A stretch of DNA of 30,136 nucleotides from a virus: positions 1-30,136 of the IMG/VR virus record IMGVR_UViG_3300034407_001272, one strand, 5' to 3'. The notes below the pieces were generated by a model. The model was given only the letters and a program-made list of their open reading frames with translations, was not told the origin of the DNA and did not search any database. Made by a program: the position numbers and the translations under genes. Shown one piece after another: positions 17,599 through 25,712 of the stretch; the stretch's first letter is position 1, and every line of letters starts with the position of its first letter.

Positions 17599-20166
17599 AT
17601 GATGGCTAATGCCCGTGACGTTTACAATGTCGATGCCAACAAGGCTGGACTAGCTGATCCACAGAACCGGCAGTTTGACTTGTCGTTTCCGTACCTGTCT
17701 CAATCACATGTCAGCGTTACGGTCAACGGTTCAGCAACAACTGCATTCACCTTCGCGACAAGTACGCGCATCCAGTTGAACACTGGGCCAACTGCCGGTG
17801 ACGTCGTGGTGCTTAAACGTGCTACCTCACCAAACACACGGCTAGTGGACTACCAGACCGGCTCAGTGTTGTCTGATGAAATCCTCGACAAGGATAGTCT
17901 ACAAGCATTCTATCTGGCCCAAGAAGCCAACGACGTCGCAGAGATCGTGTTGTCTAAAAACGCGAGTAATCTTTACGATGCCGGTAACGAGCGGATCACA
18001 AACGTAGCAGACCCAACAGGCGCACAAGACGTCGCGACGAAAAACTATCTAGAAAACACTTGGCTTTCCAGTAGTGACAAAACGCAACTCAATGCGTTGA
18101 ACACCACGAACCTAAACACCGTCGCGGGTTCCGTTAGTAACGTCAACACGGTTGCCGGTGCGATCACTAACGTCAACACGGTCGCAGGGAAATCCACCGA
18201 GATCACCGCGTTGGCAACCACAGACAACATCCAGAACATGGACGATCTTGCAGCTACTGGTGTGATCGCAAATATCGCTACGGTTGCTGGTGTCGCCCCA
18301 ACGATGTCGGCAGCGGCGACTAACGCAACAAATGCAGCGGCATCTGCATCAGCGGCGGCGAACTCTGCAGCGGCAGCGGCAGCATCATTTGACACATTTG
18401 ATGACCGCTATTTAGGCAGCAAATCGTCTGAACCATCTGTGGACAATGATGGTAATGCGTTAGTTTCTGGTGCGCTATTTTTCGATTCAGCCGTTGGAAG
18501 CATGAAAGTTTACGACGGCGGGAATTGGATACTTGCGACAAGCGCAGGTGCTGCAAGCCTGTTGGACTACGAGTTTACGGCTACGGCTGGGCAGACCACG
18601 TTTACCGGTGCTGATAACAACTCGGCTTCGCTGAGTTATTCGGCTGGCAATCTAATTGTGACGCTTAATGGTATCGTGCTGGATAACGGCAGTGACTACA
18701 CAGCGACCAGCGGAACGTCGATTGTGTTGGCTAGTGGCGCGGCACTCAATGACCATTTGGCAGTTGTGGCGTTCAAATCGTTTACGGTTGCTGACACGGT
18801 AGCGGCTTCGACGGGCGGCACGTTTGCTGGTGGTGTGACGGTTAGCGGCACAATGACCGCAACGGCTGCACAAGTGAACGGCAACATTGCAGTCACAGGG
18901 ACAGTCGATGGTCGTGACGTTGCGGCTGACGGCACTAAGCTAGACACAAACATCCCGTCATCGCTTGGAACAGCGGGACAGATTTTAACGGTAAACGCTG
19001 GTGCAACAGCGGGTGAGTGGGCTGATGCTGGCGGTGCGTTTGCGGCAAGCACGGTTACAATAACTGCCCACACAACTTTAACCACTGCACAAAACGGCAA
19101 CCTTATTCGTGTGACTGCAACCGGCGAAAAGGTTATCTCTTTGCCAGCGGCGGCAACTGGTTTGTTCTATGTGTTCAGCAATGAAACTGCTTATCCAATG
19201 TATATTAAACCGAATGGCACACAAACAATAAATGGTATTAACGCAAGCATTATCTTAGCGGCGGGAGCCGATGGAATTATATCATGTGGTACGGCTGGAA
19301 CTAACTGGTCTAGCGTTGGCATAACTCGGAGTATGCTTGTTCATAAAGCAACAACTATTTACAACACACTAAGTAATAACGGTACAAGATTAACTGGCAC
19401 ATACACGCCTTCGATTGGTTCAGCTATGCTTATTTCTGTGGGTAGTGCTACGGCTGGTTCAGCAGGAACTACAAGTACTTATGGTTATACCAGTGGTGGC
19501 GGCGGGGGTCAGTCATACGCTGAAAAGTTTATAGCTAGTCCTGCCGCAAGTTACGCTTATGAAATTTGCGCGGGTGGTGCTGGTAACCCAGACTCAAGTT
19601 TTGATAAAACAACAACTGTAGCTGGAATGACTTGTACTCGCGGCTCTGACAGTCCTTACAATTCTTGGAATAATGGAAATGGTCTTGGCAGGGGTGGTGG
19701 AACAGCAACAGGCGGTACTGTTAACTTTACGGGTGGGGCCGGTGCAAGCCGTGTTAGTAATAGTTATCCCGGCGGCGGTGGTGGCGCAGCAACACGGGCT
19801 GGAAATGGTGGTAATGCCAACAACAGATACGGCGGCGGTACTGGCGGCAATCATGCTACAAGTAGCGCGGTTGGTGCGGCGGCAACTGCAAGAGATAGCA
19901 ATACTTACGCTGTTCCCAACAGCACATCTGAAACTTATGTAGCAGGTATTGTTGGTACTAATACTGGACACAGTAGTATAGGTTATGGTGCTGGGCCTAA
20001 AACTGTAGTTAATTTTGGCTCTGTAAATTTTACAATAGCAGACCATGAAAAGTTAGGTGATATTGCGATGAACTACCAAAGCGGCGGCGGTTCAAGAGGT
20101 GCAAATAATGGTGGGTATATCTCAAAAGGACAGGGCGGCTATGTTACATTTGTGGAGTTTATTTAA
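17599..20166 (+). CDS. Tail fibre protein (T7 gp17-type N-terminus, glycine-rich tip)
   Basis: 855 aa. The first ~150 residues are the T7 tail-fibre attachment domain (FDLSFPYLSQSHVSVTVNG to LSDEILDKDSLQAFYLAQEAND). Next come repeats of SNVNTVAG type, an Ala-rich coil (residues about 230-265) with the DDRYLGSK motif, and a fibre domain YEFTATAGQTTFTGAD. The VDGRDVAADGTKLD motif common to marine phage fibres follows. The last ~200 residues are rich in Gly, Ser and Asn and end GGYVTFVEFI; this is the likely receptor-binding tip. Two adjacent ATGs are present; the second (17602) has better spacing to AGGA at 17591. Base composition becomes AT-richer from about 19,050. The stop overlaps the next start. 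Confidence 0.92.
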   Translation: MMANARDVYNVDANKAGLADPQNRQFDLSFPYLSQSHVSVTVNGSATTAFTFATSTRIQLNTGPTAGDVVVLKRATSPNTRLVDYQTGSVLSDEILDKDSLQAFYLAQEANDVAEIVLSKNASNLYDAGNERITNVADPTGAQDVATKNYLENTWLSSSDKTQLNALNTTNLNTVAGSVSNVNTVAGAITNVNTVAGKSTEITALATTDNIQNMDDLAATGVIANIATVAGVAPTMSAAATNATNAAASASAAANSAAAAAASFDTFDDRYLGSKSSEPSVDNDGNALVSGALFFDSAVGSMKVYDGGNWILATSAGAASLLDYEFTATAGQTTFTGADNNSASLSYSAGNLIVTLNGIVLDNGSDYTATSGTSIVLASGAALNDHLAVVAFKSFTVADTVAASTGGTFAGGVTVSGTMTATAAQVNGNIAVTGTVDGRDVAADGTKLDTNIPSSLGTAGQILTVNAGATAGEWADAGGAFAASTVTITAHTTLTTAQNGNLIRVTATGEKVISLPAAATGLFYVFSNETAYPMYIKPNGTQTINGINASIILAAGADGIISCGTAGTNWSSVGITRSMLVHKATTIYNTLSNNGTRLTGTYTPSIGSAMLISVGSATAGSAGTTSTYGYTSGGGGGQSYAEKFIASPAASYAYEICAGGAGNPDSSFDKTTTVAGMTCTRGSDSPYNSWNNGNGLGRGGGTATGGTVNFTGGAGASRVSNSYPGGGGGAATRAGNGGNANNRYGGGTGGNHATSSAVGAAATARDSNTYAVPNSTSETYVAGIVGTNTGHSSIGYGAGPKTVVNFGSVNFTIADHEKLGDIAMNYQSGGGSRGANNGGYISKGQGGYVTFVEFI

Positions 20167-21422
20167 TGACTAGAGCAAGAGACGCAGCAACAAACAGTCA
20201 CGGCAATAACATTCCCGCTGGTGGTGCATCAGGTCAAGCGTTGGTTTTTGCAAGTTCTGGTACGGCTACTTGGGGTTCAGCGGGTACACCGTTTGCTGGC
20301 GGTTATCTAGCCGTAACGAGTAATGTTACCCTCACTGCTGGACAATCTGGTTATCAAATCTACGTTACTGGTGAGCGTTTAATTACACTTCCTGCCGTAG
20401 ACCAGAGTGTGTATTATATAATAAAAAATGGTGGATCAAATAATATATACCTTAAGCCGCATGGCTCTGAAACTTTAAATGGCTTTGCGACTGCTATTAG
20501 ACTGCGCGTTTCTGCTGGGTCAGATATAATAATTATAAACGATGGCGTTAGTAATTGGCAAACAATTTCAAATACTGTTGGTTCTACTTTGGCTGAGGCT
20601 ACGACACTAACAACATCACAAACATTTACGCCAAAGAGTATCACAACGTCACTATTGGTTTGCGTTAGTGGAAGTGCTTGCGGTGCAAATTCTCCACAAA
20701 ACGTACAAAACTCCATGCAATCTGGGGGTGCTGGTGGCCCTGGATACGCTGAAAAATTTATTAGCAGTCCAGCAAGTAGTTACGTTGTTTCAATTGGTAC
20801 GTTTGGCGATGTTAATGGAAGCGCGGGAACTAACACTACGGCGGCGGGTATAACTTGCCCACCTTCGGCGCATTTTGCTGCAAGATATACTTCATCAAAT
20901 GGTACTGGTAAAGCGGGAGGGGCTGCTGGAACGGGTGGTGATTTTTCTGCCGCTGGAGGAAATGGCGCGAGTCATAACGGTTCATCACTCTATCAGAGGA
21001 GCGGCGGCGGTGGTGGTGCAGGAACTCGCGCTGGAGTTGGTGGTAATGCTGGTGCCAACAGTGGGGGGTCTGCACATTTTTCTCACGGAGGAACAAACGG
21101 CGGAACGGGTGGAAATCATGGTGCTGATAATCAAGCTGGATATGCTGGCAGTGGTTATAATGGAGTTGCCGCTACAGCTAAAGCGTCTGGTGCTTATACC
21201 GTTTCGAGCGTGACGTCAGAAACATACCAATCAGGAGACTCAGGCACAGGTGGTGCTGGCGCACAAACAATAATGAACTGGAACGGCGGGACTTTTATAA
21301 TTGCTGAAGGGAGAACCGTAGGAGGAACGGCTGGAATAAAATATAACGGGCATGATTTAAATCAGAATAATGGAGCGTATGGCGGTTTAAGCGGCACTGT
21401 AACATTCGTGGAGTTTTTCTAA
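20166..21422 (+). CDS. Second glycine-rich tail fibre / adhesin, paralogous to the tip of the upstream fibre
   Basis: 418 aa, starting MTRARDAATNSHGNN, a short version of the N-terminus of marine fibre proteins, with no T7 attachment domain. A beta domain of about 100 residues (VTSNVTLTAGQSGYQIYVTGERLITLP to YLKPHGSETLNG) corresponds to one in the preceding fibre. It is followed by GGPGYAEKFISSPASSYVVSIG and long Gly-rich stretches (GGGGGAGTRAGVGGNAG), ending TVTFVEFF. It may cap the first fibre as a separate adhesin, as gp38-type proteins do in T-even phages, or form its own tailspike. The ribosome site GGAG at 20154-20157 lies inside the preceding gene. Codon use is AT-rich. Confidence 0.8.
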   Translation: MTRARDAATNSHGNNIPAGGASGQALVFASSGTATWGSAGTPFAGGYLAVTSNVTLTAGQSGYQIYVTGERLITLPAVDQSVYYIIKNGGSNNIYLKPHGSETLNGFATAIRLRVSAGSDIIIINDGVSNWQTISNTVGSTLAEATTLTTSQTFTPKSITTSLLVCVSGSACGANSPQNVQNSMQSGGAGGPGYAEKFISSPASSYVVSIGTFGDVNGSAGTNTTAAGITCPPSAHFAARYTSSNGTGKAGGAAGTGGDFSAAGGNGASHNGSSLYQRSGGGGGAGTRAGVGGNAGANSGGSAHFSHGGTNGGTGGNHGADNQAGYAGSGYNGVAATAKASGAYTVSSVTSETYQSGDSGTGGAGAQTIMNWNGGTFIIAEGRTVGGTAGIKYNGHDLNQNNGAYGGLSGTVTFVEFF

Positions 21423-21694
21423 TGGTTAGAATAGCAGCAATAGTAGCAGCAGACGGAAGTGATACAAACAGAATAGTAATTGGCGATGATTACATTCCCG
21501 AAGGCTATACTGAAATCTTCCCGTTTGTAGAGAGTACTGTGAGAGCGCGGCGTGACGAACTCTTAGCGGCGTCTGACAGCATGGCATTAGCTGACCGCAT
21601 TACCGACGAATGGCGAACGTACAGACAGGCACTCAGAGATTTACCACAACAGGACGGGTTTCCTGACGTGGCCTTCCCGACCCCACCAAGCTAA
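21422..21694 (+). CDS. Tail fibre assembly chaperone-like protein
   Basis: 90 aa. The C-terminal half RARRDELLAASDSMALADRITDEWRTYRQALRDLPQQDGF ending in TPPS matches the phage tail assembly chaperone pattern (R..RD.LL..sD.......W..YR.aLRDlP.Q.GFP...P..P). These proteins sit after fibre genes and help the fibre fold or trimerise. The N-terminal half is short and beta-like. Here it directly follows two fibre genes, and its GGAG site (21410-21413) is inside the last codons of the second fibre. Confidence 0.8.
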   Translation: MVRIAAIVAADGSDTNRIVIGDDYIPEGYTEIFPFVESTVRARRDELLAASDSMALADRITDEWRTYRQALRDLPQQDGFPDVAFPTPPS

Positions 21695-21698
21695 CAAC

Positions 21699-21899
21699 AT
21701 GATCCATGTGTTTTCCCTGATGTTGTTCATCGGGGGGAACCTGATCGAACCCCCCATGCATTTCCATAAGATCGAAACGTGTCTGTATTACGCAGAACGC
21801 GCAGTCACTCGGTATGGAACAATGGAAACCCAAAAACATTTTGGTCTCGCTTACTGTGTACCCACGGTGGTCGATCCGAACAAAACAACGGTGTACTAA
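21699..21899 (+). CDS. Small conserved hydrophobic-N-terminus protein, unknown function
   Basis: 66 aa: MIHVFSLMLFIGGNLIEPPM, then CLYYAERAV and a C-terminus AYCVPTVVDPNKTTVY. The N-terminus is a short hydrophobic strand rather than a full membrane helix. There are two Cys, at the helix CLYYAERA and in the YCVP motif. I recall very similar small proteins (xxVFSLxxF...EPMxF....CLYFAERL...YCVPxxVDP) in many marine phages, always without a function. The ribosome site is weak, so translation may depend on the upstream gene. The stop overlaps the next start (TAATG). Confidence 0.7.
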   Translation: MIHVFSLMLFIGGNLIEPPMHFHKIETCLYYAERAVTRYGTMETQKHFGLAYCVPTVVDPNKTTVY

Positions 21900-22150
21900 T
21901 GGACCACAGAGACAAACTAATTCACGCACCGCTAATCTTTGGCCTTGTGGTTCAAGGGGCCGCTATAGTGTGGACCGTGAGCATGATGATGTCTGACATC
22001 CATCGTAACAGCGAGGACATCGATGCGATGCAAATGCGCGTCGGGTCACTTGAAAGTTCCACGCAAGATCAAGCAGTGGCAATAGCCCGAATTGAAGAAA
22101 ACACAAAGAGCATCATGGCAGCAATCGAAAGGCTAGCGACACGACCGTGA
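21899..22150 (+). CDS. Small membrane protein with coiled coil (possible inner-membrane spanin or holin-like)
   Basis: 83 aa from the ATG that overlaps the upstream stop; the open frame extends 40 codons further upstream but within the preceding gene. Residues about 9-31 (HAPLIFGLVVQGAAIVWTVSMMM) are one membrane span after a charged MDHRDK start. The rest is a heptad-like coiled coil (VGSLESSTQDQAVAIARIEENTKSIMAAIERLA). An N-terminal span plus periplasmic coiled coil is the layout of inner-membrane spanins, and the location is the lysis region. However, no outer-membrane partner is seen and the length is short, so the role is inference. Confidence 0.7.
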   Translation: MDHRDKLIHAPLIFGLVVQGAAIVWTVSMMMSDIHRNSEDIDAMQMRVGSLESSTQDQAVAIARIEENTKSIMAAIERLATRP

Positions 22151-22165
22151 CTAAAGGAGATCAAA

Positions 22166-22621
22166 ATGGCGGTGGCAGAAATCTTAACGGGCATCGCACT
22201 GATCACCAAGTCGGTCGAGTTCTTAAAGTCAACCTTGGGAACTGCGAAAGATATCTCAAGCGTTGCCAAACAAATAGACGATCTCTTCGAAGGCTCTAAG
22301 CAACTAAAAGTTGAAGAGCGTAAAGCACGGCAGAACGGGCAGTCAGTCACAGAAATCGTTATAAACCAACAGCTTGCTGCGGAACACATCGCAGAAGTCA
22401 AAAAGTTAATCATTGGGCGTTTCGGTTACTATGCATGGCAAGACATCTTAAAGTTGCAGCGCGAAGCACAACTAGAACAGAAAGCCCGTGCCGCTGCAAA
22501 GCGTAGACAACAAGAAGCACAAGCCGAAATTCGCGGAGACATGGCGGTCGTTGGGACATCCGTTCTGATTGGCATTCTGATCATCGCCATTGTGGCGGCT
22601 GTGCTTCTCGCAATCCTATAG
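22166..22621 (+). CDS. C-terminally membrane-anchored helical protein, unknown function
   Basis: 151 aa with an excellent ribosome site (AAAGGAGATCAAA before ATG). The N-terminal part is helical (MAVAEILTGIALITKSVEFLKSTLG), followed by a charged, Gln/Arg/Ala-rich helix (REAQLEQKARAAAKRRQQEAQAEIRGD). One strong membrane span, VVGTSVLIGILIIAIVAAVLLAIL, lies at the very end. Similar coil-plus-C-terminal-span proteins occur next to holins in marine phages. It may be a lysis accessory or a tail/virion component; nothing in the sequence decides this. Confidence 0.7.
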   Translation: MAVAEILTGIALITKSVEFLKSTLGTAKDISSVAKQIDDLFEGSKQLKVEERKARQNGQSVTEIVINQQLAAEHIAEVKKLIIGRFGYYAWQDILKLQREAQLEQKARAAAKRRQQEAQAEIRGDMAVVGTSVLIGILIIAIVAAVLLAIL

Positions 22622-22630
22622 GAGTCATTA

Positions 22631-23035
22631 ATGTTAAACTTAATTACGTCGTTGTTACCCCAAGTCCTTGCGACGGTAGACAAAGTGATACCGGACGCTG
22701 ACGCAGCGCAAAAAGCCAAGCAGACAATCGAACTCGAATTGATCAAAGCGGCTAACGACATCAACTTGGCACAAGTCGAGACCAATAAAACAGAAGCAGC
22801 ACATCGATCTGTGTGGGTCTCTGGCTGGCGTCCCGCTGTCGGGTGGTGCTGTGCGCTGGGCGTCTTCTGGATGTTCATTGGCGCACCCGCTGCACAGTGG
22901 ATCGCTGTAGCCAACGACTACCCCCTAGACAAACTACCCGTGTTCCCCACCGATTTACTGTTTGAGTTGCTCTTCGCACTCTTGGGTATGGCTGGGCTGC
23001 GTAGTTTCGAAAAGATGAAAGGAATAGCTAAGTGA
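22631..23035 (+). CDS. Holin, GTA_holin_3TM type
   Basis: 134 aa. An N-terminal amphipathic helix and a charged helix (KAKQTIELELIKAANDINLAQVETNKTEAAHRSVW) precede the diagnostic SGWRPAVGWCCALGVFWMF segment. Further spans follow (FIGAPAAQWIAV, LLFELLFALLGMAGL), ending in SFEKMKGIAK. The pattern 'EVNKxEAxHxSxxVSGWRPxxGW' is that of the three-span holins named after gene transfer agents. It would open the inner membrane so the M15 endopeptidase encoded further downstream can reach the wall. The stop overlaps the TerS GTG start. Confidence 0.88.
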   Translation: MLNLITSLLPQVLATVDKVIPDADAAQKAKQTIELELIKAANDINLAQVETNKTEAAHRSVWVSGWRPAVGWCCALGVFWMFIGAPAAQWIAVANDYPLDKLPVFPTDLLFELLFALLGMAGLRSFEKMKGIAK

Positions 23036-23247
23036 AAGACACCGGACCCCTCAGAGACAAGCTGTTAAACCGCTTGAACACCATCGTCGCAGACACCTCG
23101 GAAGAACTAAGTCCGTCTATGGTGTCAGCATGTGTGAACTTTTTGAAGACGTTCCCGCCAGAAGCAGACCTGACTGACCTTGGGTCCAGCGTGAAGCTGG
23201 CTGACAGTCTCCATGCGTACAGCAAAGAAATGCCGTTCCGGTCATGA
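23032..23247 (+). CDS. Terminase small subunit (T7 gp18-like)
   Basis: 71 aa from a GTG start inside the holin stop (GTGA), with AAAGGA at 23018-23023 and 8-nt spacing. T7 gp18 is 89 aa. The sequence LRDKLLNRLNTIVADTSEELSPSMVSACVNFLKTFPPEADLTD is helical; SxxMVxACxxFLKxFPP is the part shared with gp18-like proteins of marine podophages. It recognises concatemeric phage DNA and directs TerL. Identification rests on position between holin and TerL, size and this segment. Confidence 0.75.
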   Translation: MKDTGPLRDKLLNRLNTIVADTSEELSPSMVSACVNFLKTFPPEADLTDLGSSVKLADSLHAYSKEMPFRS

Positions 23248-23408
23248 AGATCATTAAGTTCCCCGACCGGTCGCAGCGCGTCCAGCCGGTGTGCGACGTG
23301 GCGCGACAAGAGTTCGAACTGAAGCAACAAGCGGAAATCATCCGACAGCAAGCTTTAGAAATCAGAAAGAGACGTAAAGATGCTGAAAGAACTGGTGATA
23401 AACGATAA
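23244..23408 (+). CDS. 54-aa basic helical protein between terminase subunits, unknown
   Basis: The start overlaps the TerS stop (ATGA) and the end overlaps the first 29 bases of TerL in another frame. Translation begins MKIIKFPDRSQRVQPVCDV and continues with a strongly charged helix (ELKQQAEIIRQQALEIRKRRKDAERTGDKR). T7 has its spanin genes 18.5/18.7 in this place, but this protein has neither a membrane span nor a lipobox. A short helical partner of the terminase is one possibility; the sequence gives no firm clue. Confidence 0.6.
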   Translation: MKIIKFPDRSQRVQPVCDVARQEFELKQQAEIIRQQALEIRKRRKDAERTGDKR

Positions 23409-25233
23409 GGCCCACTGGGAAACTAACGCACCACCACATGTGTGGGCCGCATACGAGGACTTTCGAAACTTTCTGTACCTCACATGGCAACACTTGGGAT
23501 TACCAGAGCCTACCCCTGCCCAGTATGAGATCGCTTATCGTCTCCAATACGGCGTGGACACCACTGAGTCACCAGACGATCTCGCAAGTGGACCCAGGGA
23601 AGACATCATCAGGTGCTTCCGGTCGCTGGGCAAGTCGTACATCACCAGTGCCTACGCGATCTGGCGTCTCATGCGGAACCCTCGCGACGAAAAGATCATG
23701 GTCGTGAGTGCCACGGGTAGTAAATCCAAAGAGTTCGTGGCGCAAACTAAAGGTATCTGCCAATCGATGCCCCTCGTACAGTGGTTACTCGAAGGTCCGA
23801 GAGACAACGGCGCGACACGACGCGACATGGCAGAACAGTTTGACGTCGCTGGGGCCAGTTTGTCTCAATCGTATTCGGTCGTGGCGCGGGGTATCACTGG
23901 GCAGATCACTGGGTCACGGGCCACGTTGTTAATCGCTGATGACATCGAAGTAGAACGGAACTCACTGACTGAAGAAGCTAGACGTCGAATAGTTAAGATC
24001 GTGCAGTCAGATTTCGTTCCGATCACCAAGACAGAACACGGCAAGGGCGACATCATATTCCTTGGGACACCACAGACCGAGGAGAGTGTGTACAATACGC
24101 TGGTCAAAGAGATGGGCTTCCGGTGCTTCACGATCCCCGTCAGGTTCCCAACAGCCGACAAACTGAAGAACTACGTACTGACAGACAATCAAACGGGGCG
24201 TGAAGTAAATATCCTAGCGCACTACTTGCGTGATCTATTCGACAACAACAAGATCAAGCATGGTGGACCCACAGACAGTCGCTTTGCAGAAGACGAACTG
24301 ATGCATATCGAAGCGAAAGGCAAATCGTCCTTTGCGCTACAGTACATGCTCGACACGTCCCTCAGTGACGCAGAGCGTTACCCGCTGAGACAGTCCGATC
24401 TGATCGTGATGTCGTGCAATCCCCTTAAAGCACCACTGACTGTGCAGTGGGGAAGACACAACGATAAGCACAATCTGGTCAAAGACATACCAAACGTGGG
24501 CTTCTCTGGAGACCATATGCTGCGTCCGCTCTTTGTGGACACAGAATGGGAACCTTACGAGTCCAAGGTGCTATTCGTTGATCCATCAGGACGTGGTAAA
24601 GACGAAACGGCGTGGGCCATCGTAGGTGCACTCAATGGGATACTGTATGTCCTACAGTGTTGTGGCTTTGCGTCCGACCCCGCCGAGGCAATGGCACGGA
24701 TCGCGGTAGACGCGAAGAAATACAATGTGAGTACCATAGAGGTCGAGCCGAACTACGGGCAAGGCATGTGGACCGTAGCGTTCCAACCGATCTTGTCGAA
24801 CATATGGCAGGGCGGCTGCACCGTTAAGGAGTCCGAATGGGCTAAAGGTCAAAAGGAAGGCCGTATCATCGACACGTTGGAGCCGGTCATGGCGCAACAC
24901 AGGCTGGTACTGGACGAAGACCTAGCGAAACGTGAAGCACGTACAGAGGACCACACGTTCTCTCTACTGTACCAGCTAACGCACATCACAAGAGACCGTG
25001 GTGCACTGCGTCACGATGATCGCCTAGACGCTCTAGCAGGAGCCGTCGCGCACTACATGAGATCAATGGGTCAAGACGTCGATGAAGCAGCCAAAGGCGT
25101 ACTACGACAGCGCATGGATGACGAAATCGATGACTTCATGGAGTTCATGGAGGGCGGTGCGATCATGGGACGATCCCGTGGTGTCCGCAAGAACGGTCAG
25201 AGGACTGAAGTGTGGTCCACAGACCGGTCGTAA
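23380..25233 (+). CDS. Terminase large subunit (T7 gp19-like)
   Basis: 617 aa versus 586 aa for T7 gp19. It is the packaging motor ATPase and the nuclease that cuts concatemers. The Walker A-like loop is RCFRSLGKS (residues 78-86), in the T7-type form lacking the classic GxxGxGK. Walker B is LLIADDIE at about 183-190, followed by the coupling region DIIFLGTPQTEES. RNase H-like nuclease residues appear as FVDPSGRGKDE (D401) and RHDDRLDALAG (D546/D547, D550). The gene lies after TerS as in T7. The start codon overlaps the preceding small gene. Confidence 0.96.
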   Translation: MLKELVINDKAHWETNAPPHVWAAYEDFRNFLYLTWQHLGLPEPTPAQYEIAYRLQYGVDTTESPDDLASGPREDIIRCFRSLGKSYITSAYAIWRLMRNPRDEKIMVVSATGSKSKEFVAQTKGICQSMPLVQWLLEGPRDNGATRRDMAEQFDVAGASLSQSYSVVARGITGQITGSRATLLIADDIEVERNSLTEEARRRIVKIVQSDFVPITKTEHGKGDIIFLGTPQTEESVYNTLVKEMGFRCFTIPVRFPTADKLKNYVLTDNQTGREVNILAHYLRDLFDNNKIKHGGPTDSRFAEDELMHIEAKGKSSFALQYMLDTSLSDAERYPLRQSDLIVMSCNPLKAPLTVQWGRHNDKHNLVKDIPNVGFSGDHMLRPLFVDTEWEPYESKVLFVDPSGRGKDETAWAIVGALNGILYVLQCCGFASDPAEAMARIAVDAKKYNVSTIEVEPNYGQGMWTVAFQPILSNIWQGGCTVKESEWAKGQKEGRIIDTLEPVMAQHRLVLDEDLAKREARTEDHTFSLLYQLTHITRDRGALRHDDRLDALAGAVAHYMRSMGQDVDEAAKGVLRQRMDDEIDDFMEFMEGGAIMGRSRGVRKNGQRTEVWSTDRS

Positions 25234-25267
25234 CGAACGATTAAAGTACAGTAAGAGGAACTAAACG

Positions 25268-25663
25268 ATGACATTCAAGTTGTCTAAGCGGTCTATGGGC
25301 CGTCTCGAAGGCGTACACCCAGACCTCGTTGAGGTCATCACAGAGTCAATCAAACGAGTACCGATAGACTTTGGGATATCAGAAGGTATGCGGACAGTGG
25401 CACGGCAGAAGGAACTAGTCGCTTCTGGGGCCAGTACGACCATGAACAGCCGACACCTCACAGGTCACGCCATAGACTTCTTCGCAGTAGTCGCTGGAGA
25501 AGTTCGCTGGGATTGGCCTTTGTACCACCAGATCGCAGACGTGATCATTGAGGTCGCCAAGGAACTGGACGTCTCTATCGATGCGGGAGCCAAATGGAAG
25601 CGTTTTCCTGACGGTCCTCACGTCCAGCTTGCGTGGAAAGAGTACCCCAAGGGCGGTGCGTGA
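25268..25663 (+). CDS. Endolysin, M15-family peptidase (L-Ala-D-Glu or D-Ala-type endopeptidase)
   Basis: 131 aa, a single catalytic domain with no signal peptide or wall-binding module. The zinc-site motif SRHLTGHAID (residues 61-70, H63 and D70) and the second site DGPHVQL (D115, H118) are those of Peptidase_M15 (VanY/endolysin type). GMRTVARQKELVASGAS is the usual strand and helix before the metal site. It would cut the peptide stem or cross-link of peptidoglycan once the holin opens the membrane. T7 itself uses an amidase in the early region, so the lysis enzyme has been exchanged in kind and place. AGAGGA lies 9 nt upstream. Confidence 0.93.
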   Translation: MTFKLSKRSMGRLEGVHPDLVEVITESIKRVPIDFGISEGMRTVARQKELVASGASTTMNSRHLTGHAIDFFAVVAGEVRWDWPLYHQIADVIIEVAKELDVSIDAGAKWKRFPDGPHVQLAWKEYPKGGA

Positions 25664-25670
25664 CCACTGG

Positions 25671-25697
25671 ACGAACTAAACGAACTGAACGAACATA
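25671..25697 (+). repeat. Three tandem 9-bp repeats, ACGAAC-containing, between endolysin and next gene
   Basis: The copies are ACGAACTAA, ACGAACTGA and ACGAACATA, end to end, directly upstream of an AGAGGAG ribosome site. A related AACGAAC...TAAAG string occurs before the endolysin gene (about 25,233-25,246). They may be binding sites or a by-product of local slippage. Confidence 0.6.
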
Positions 25698-25712
25698 AAG
25701 AGGAGCGGGACG

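Noticed and set aside
18121-18200. DNA repeats in the tail fibre gene as a mobile or recombination element
   Set aside because: The repeated GTCAACACGGT-type units encode the SNVNTVAG repeat usual in marine phage fibres, so protein structure explains them.
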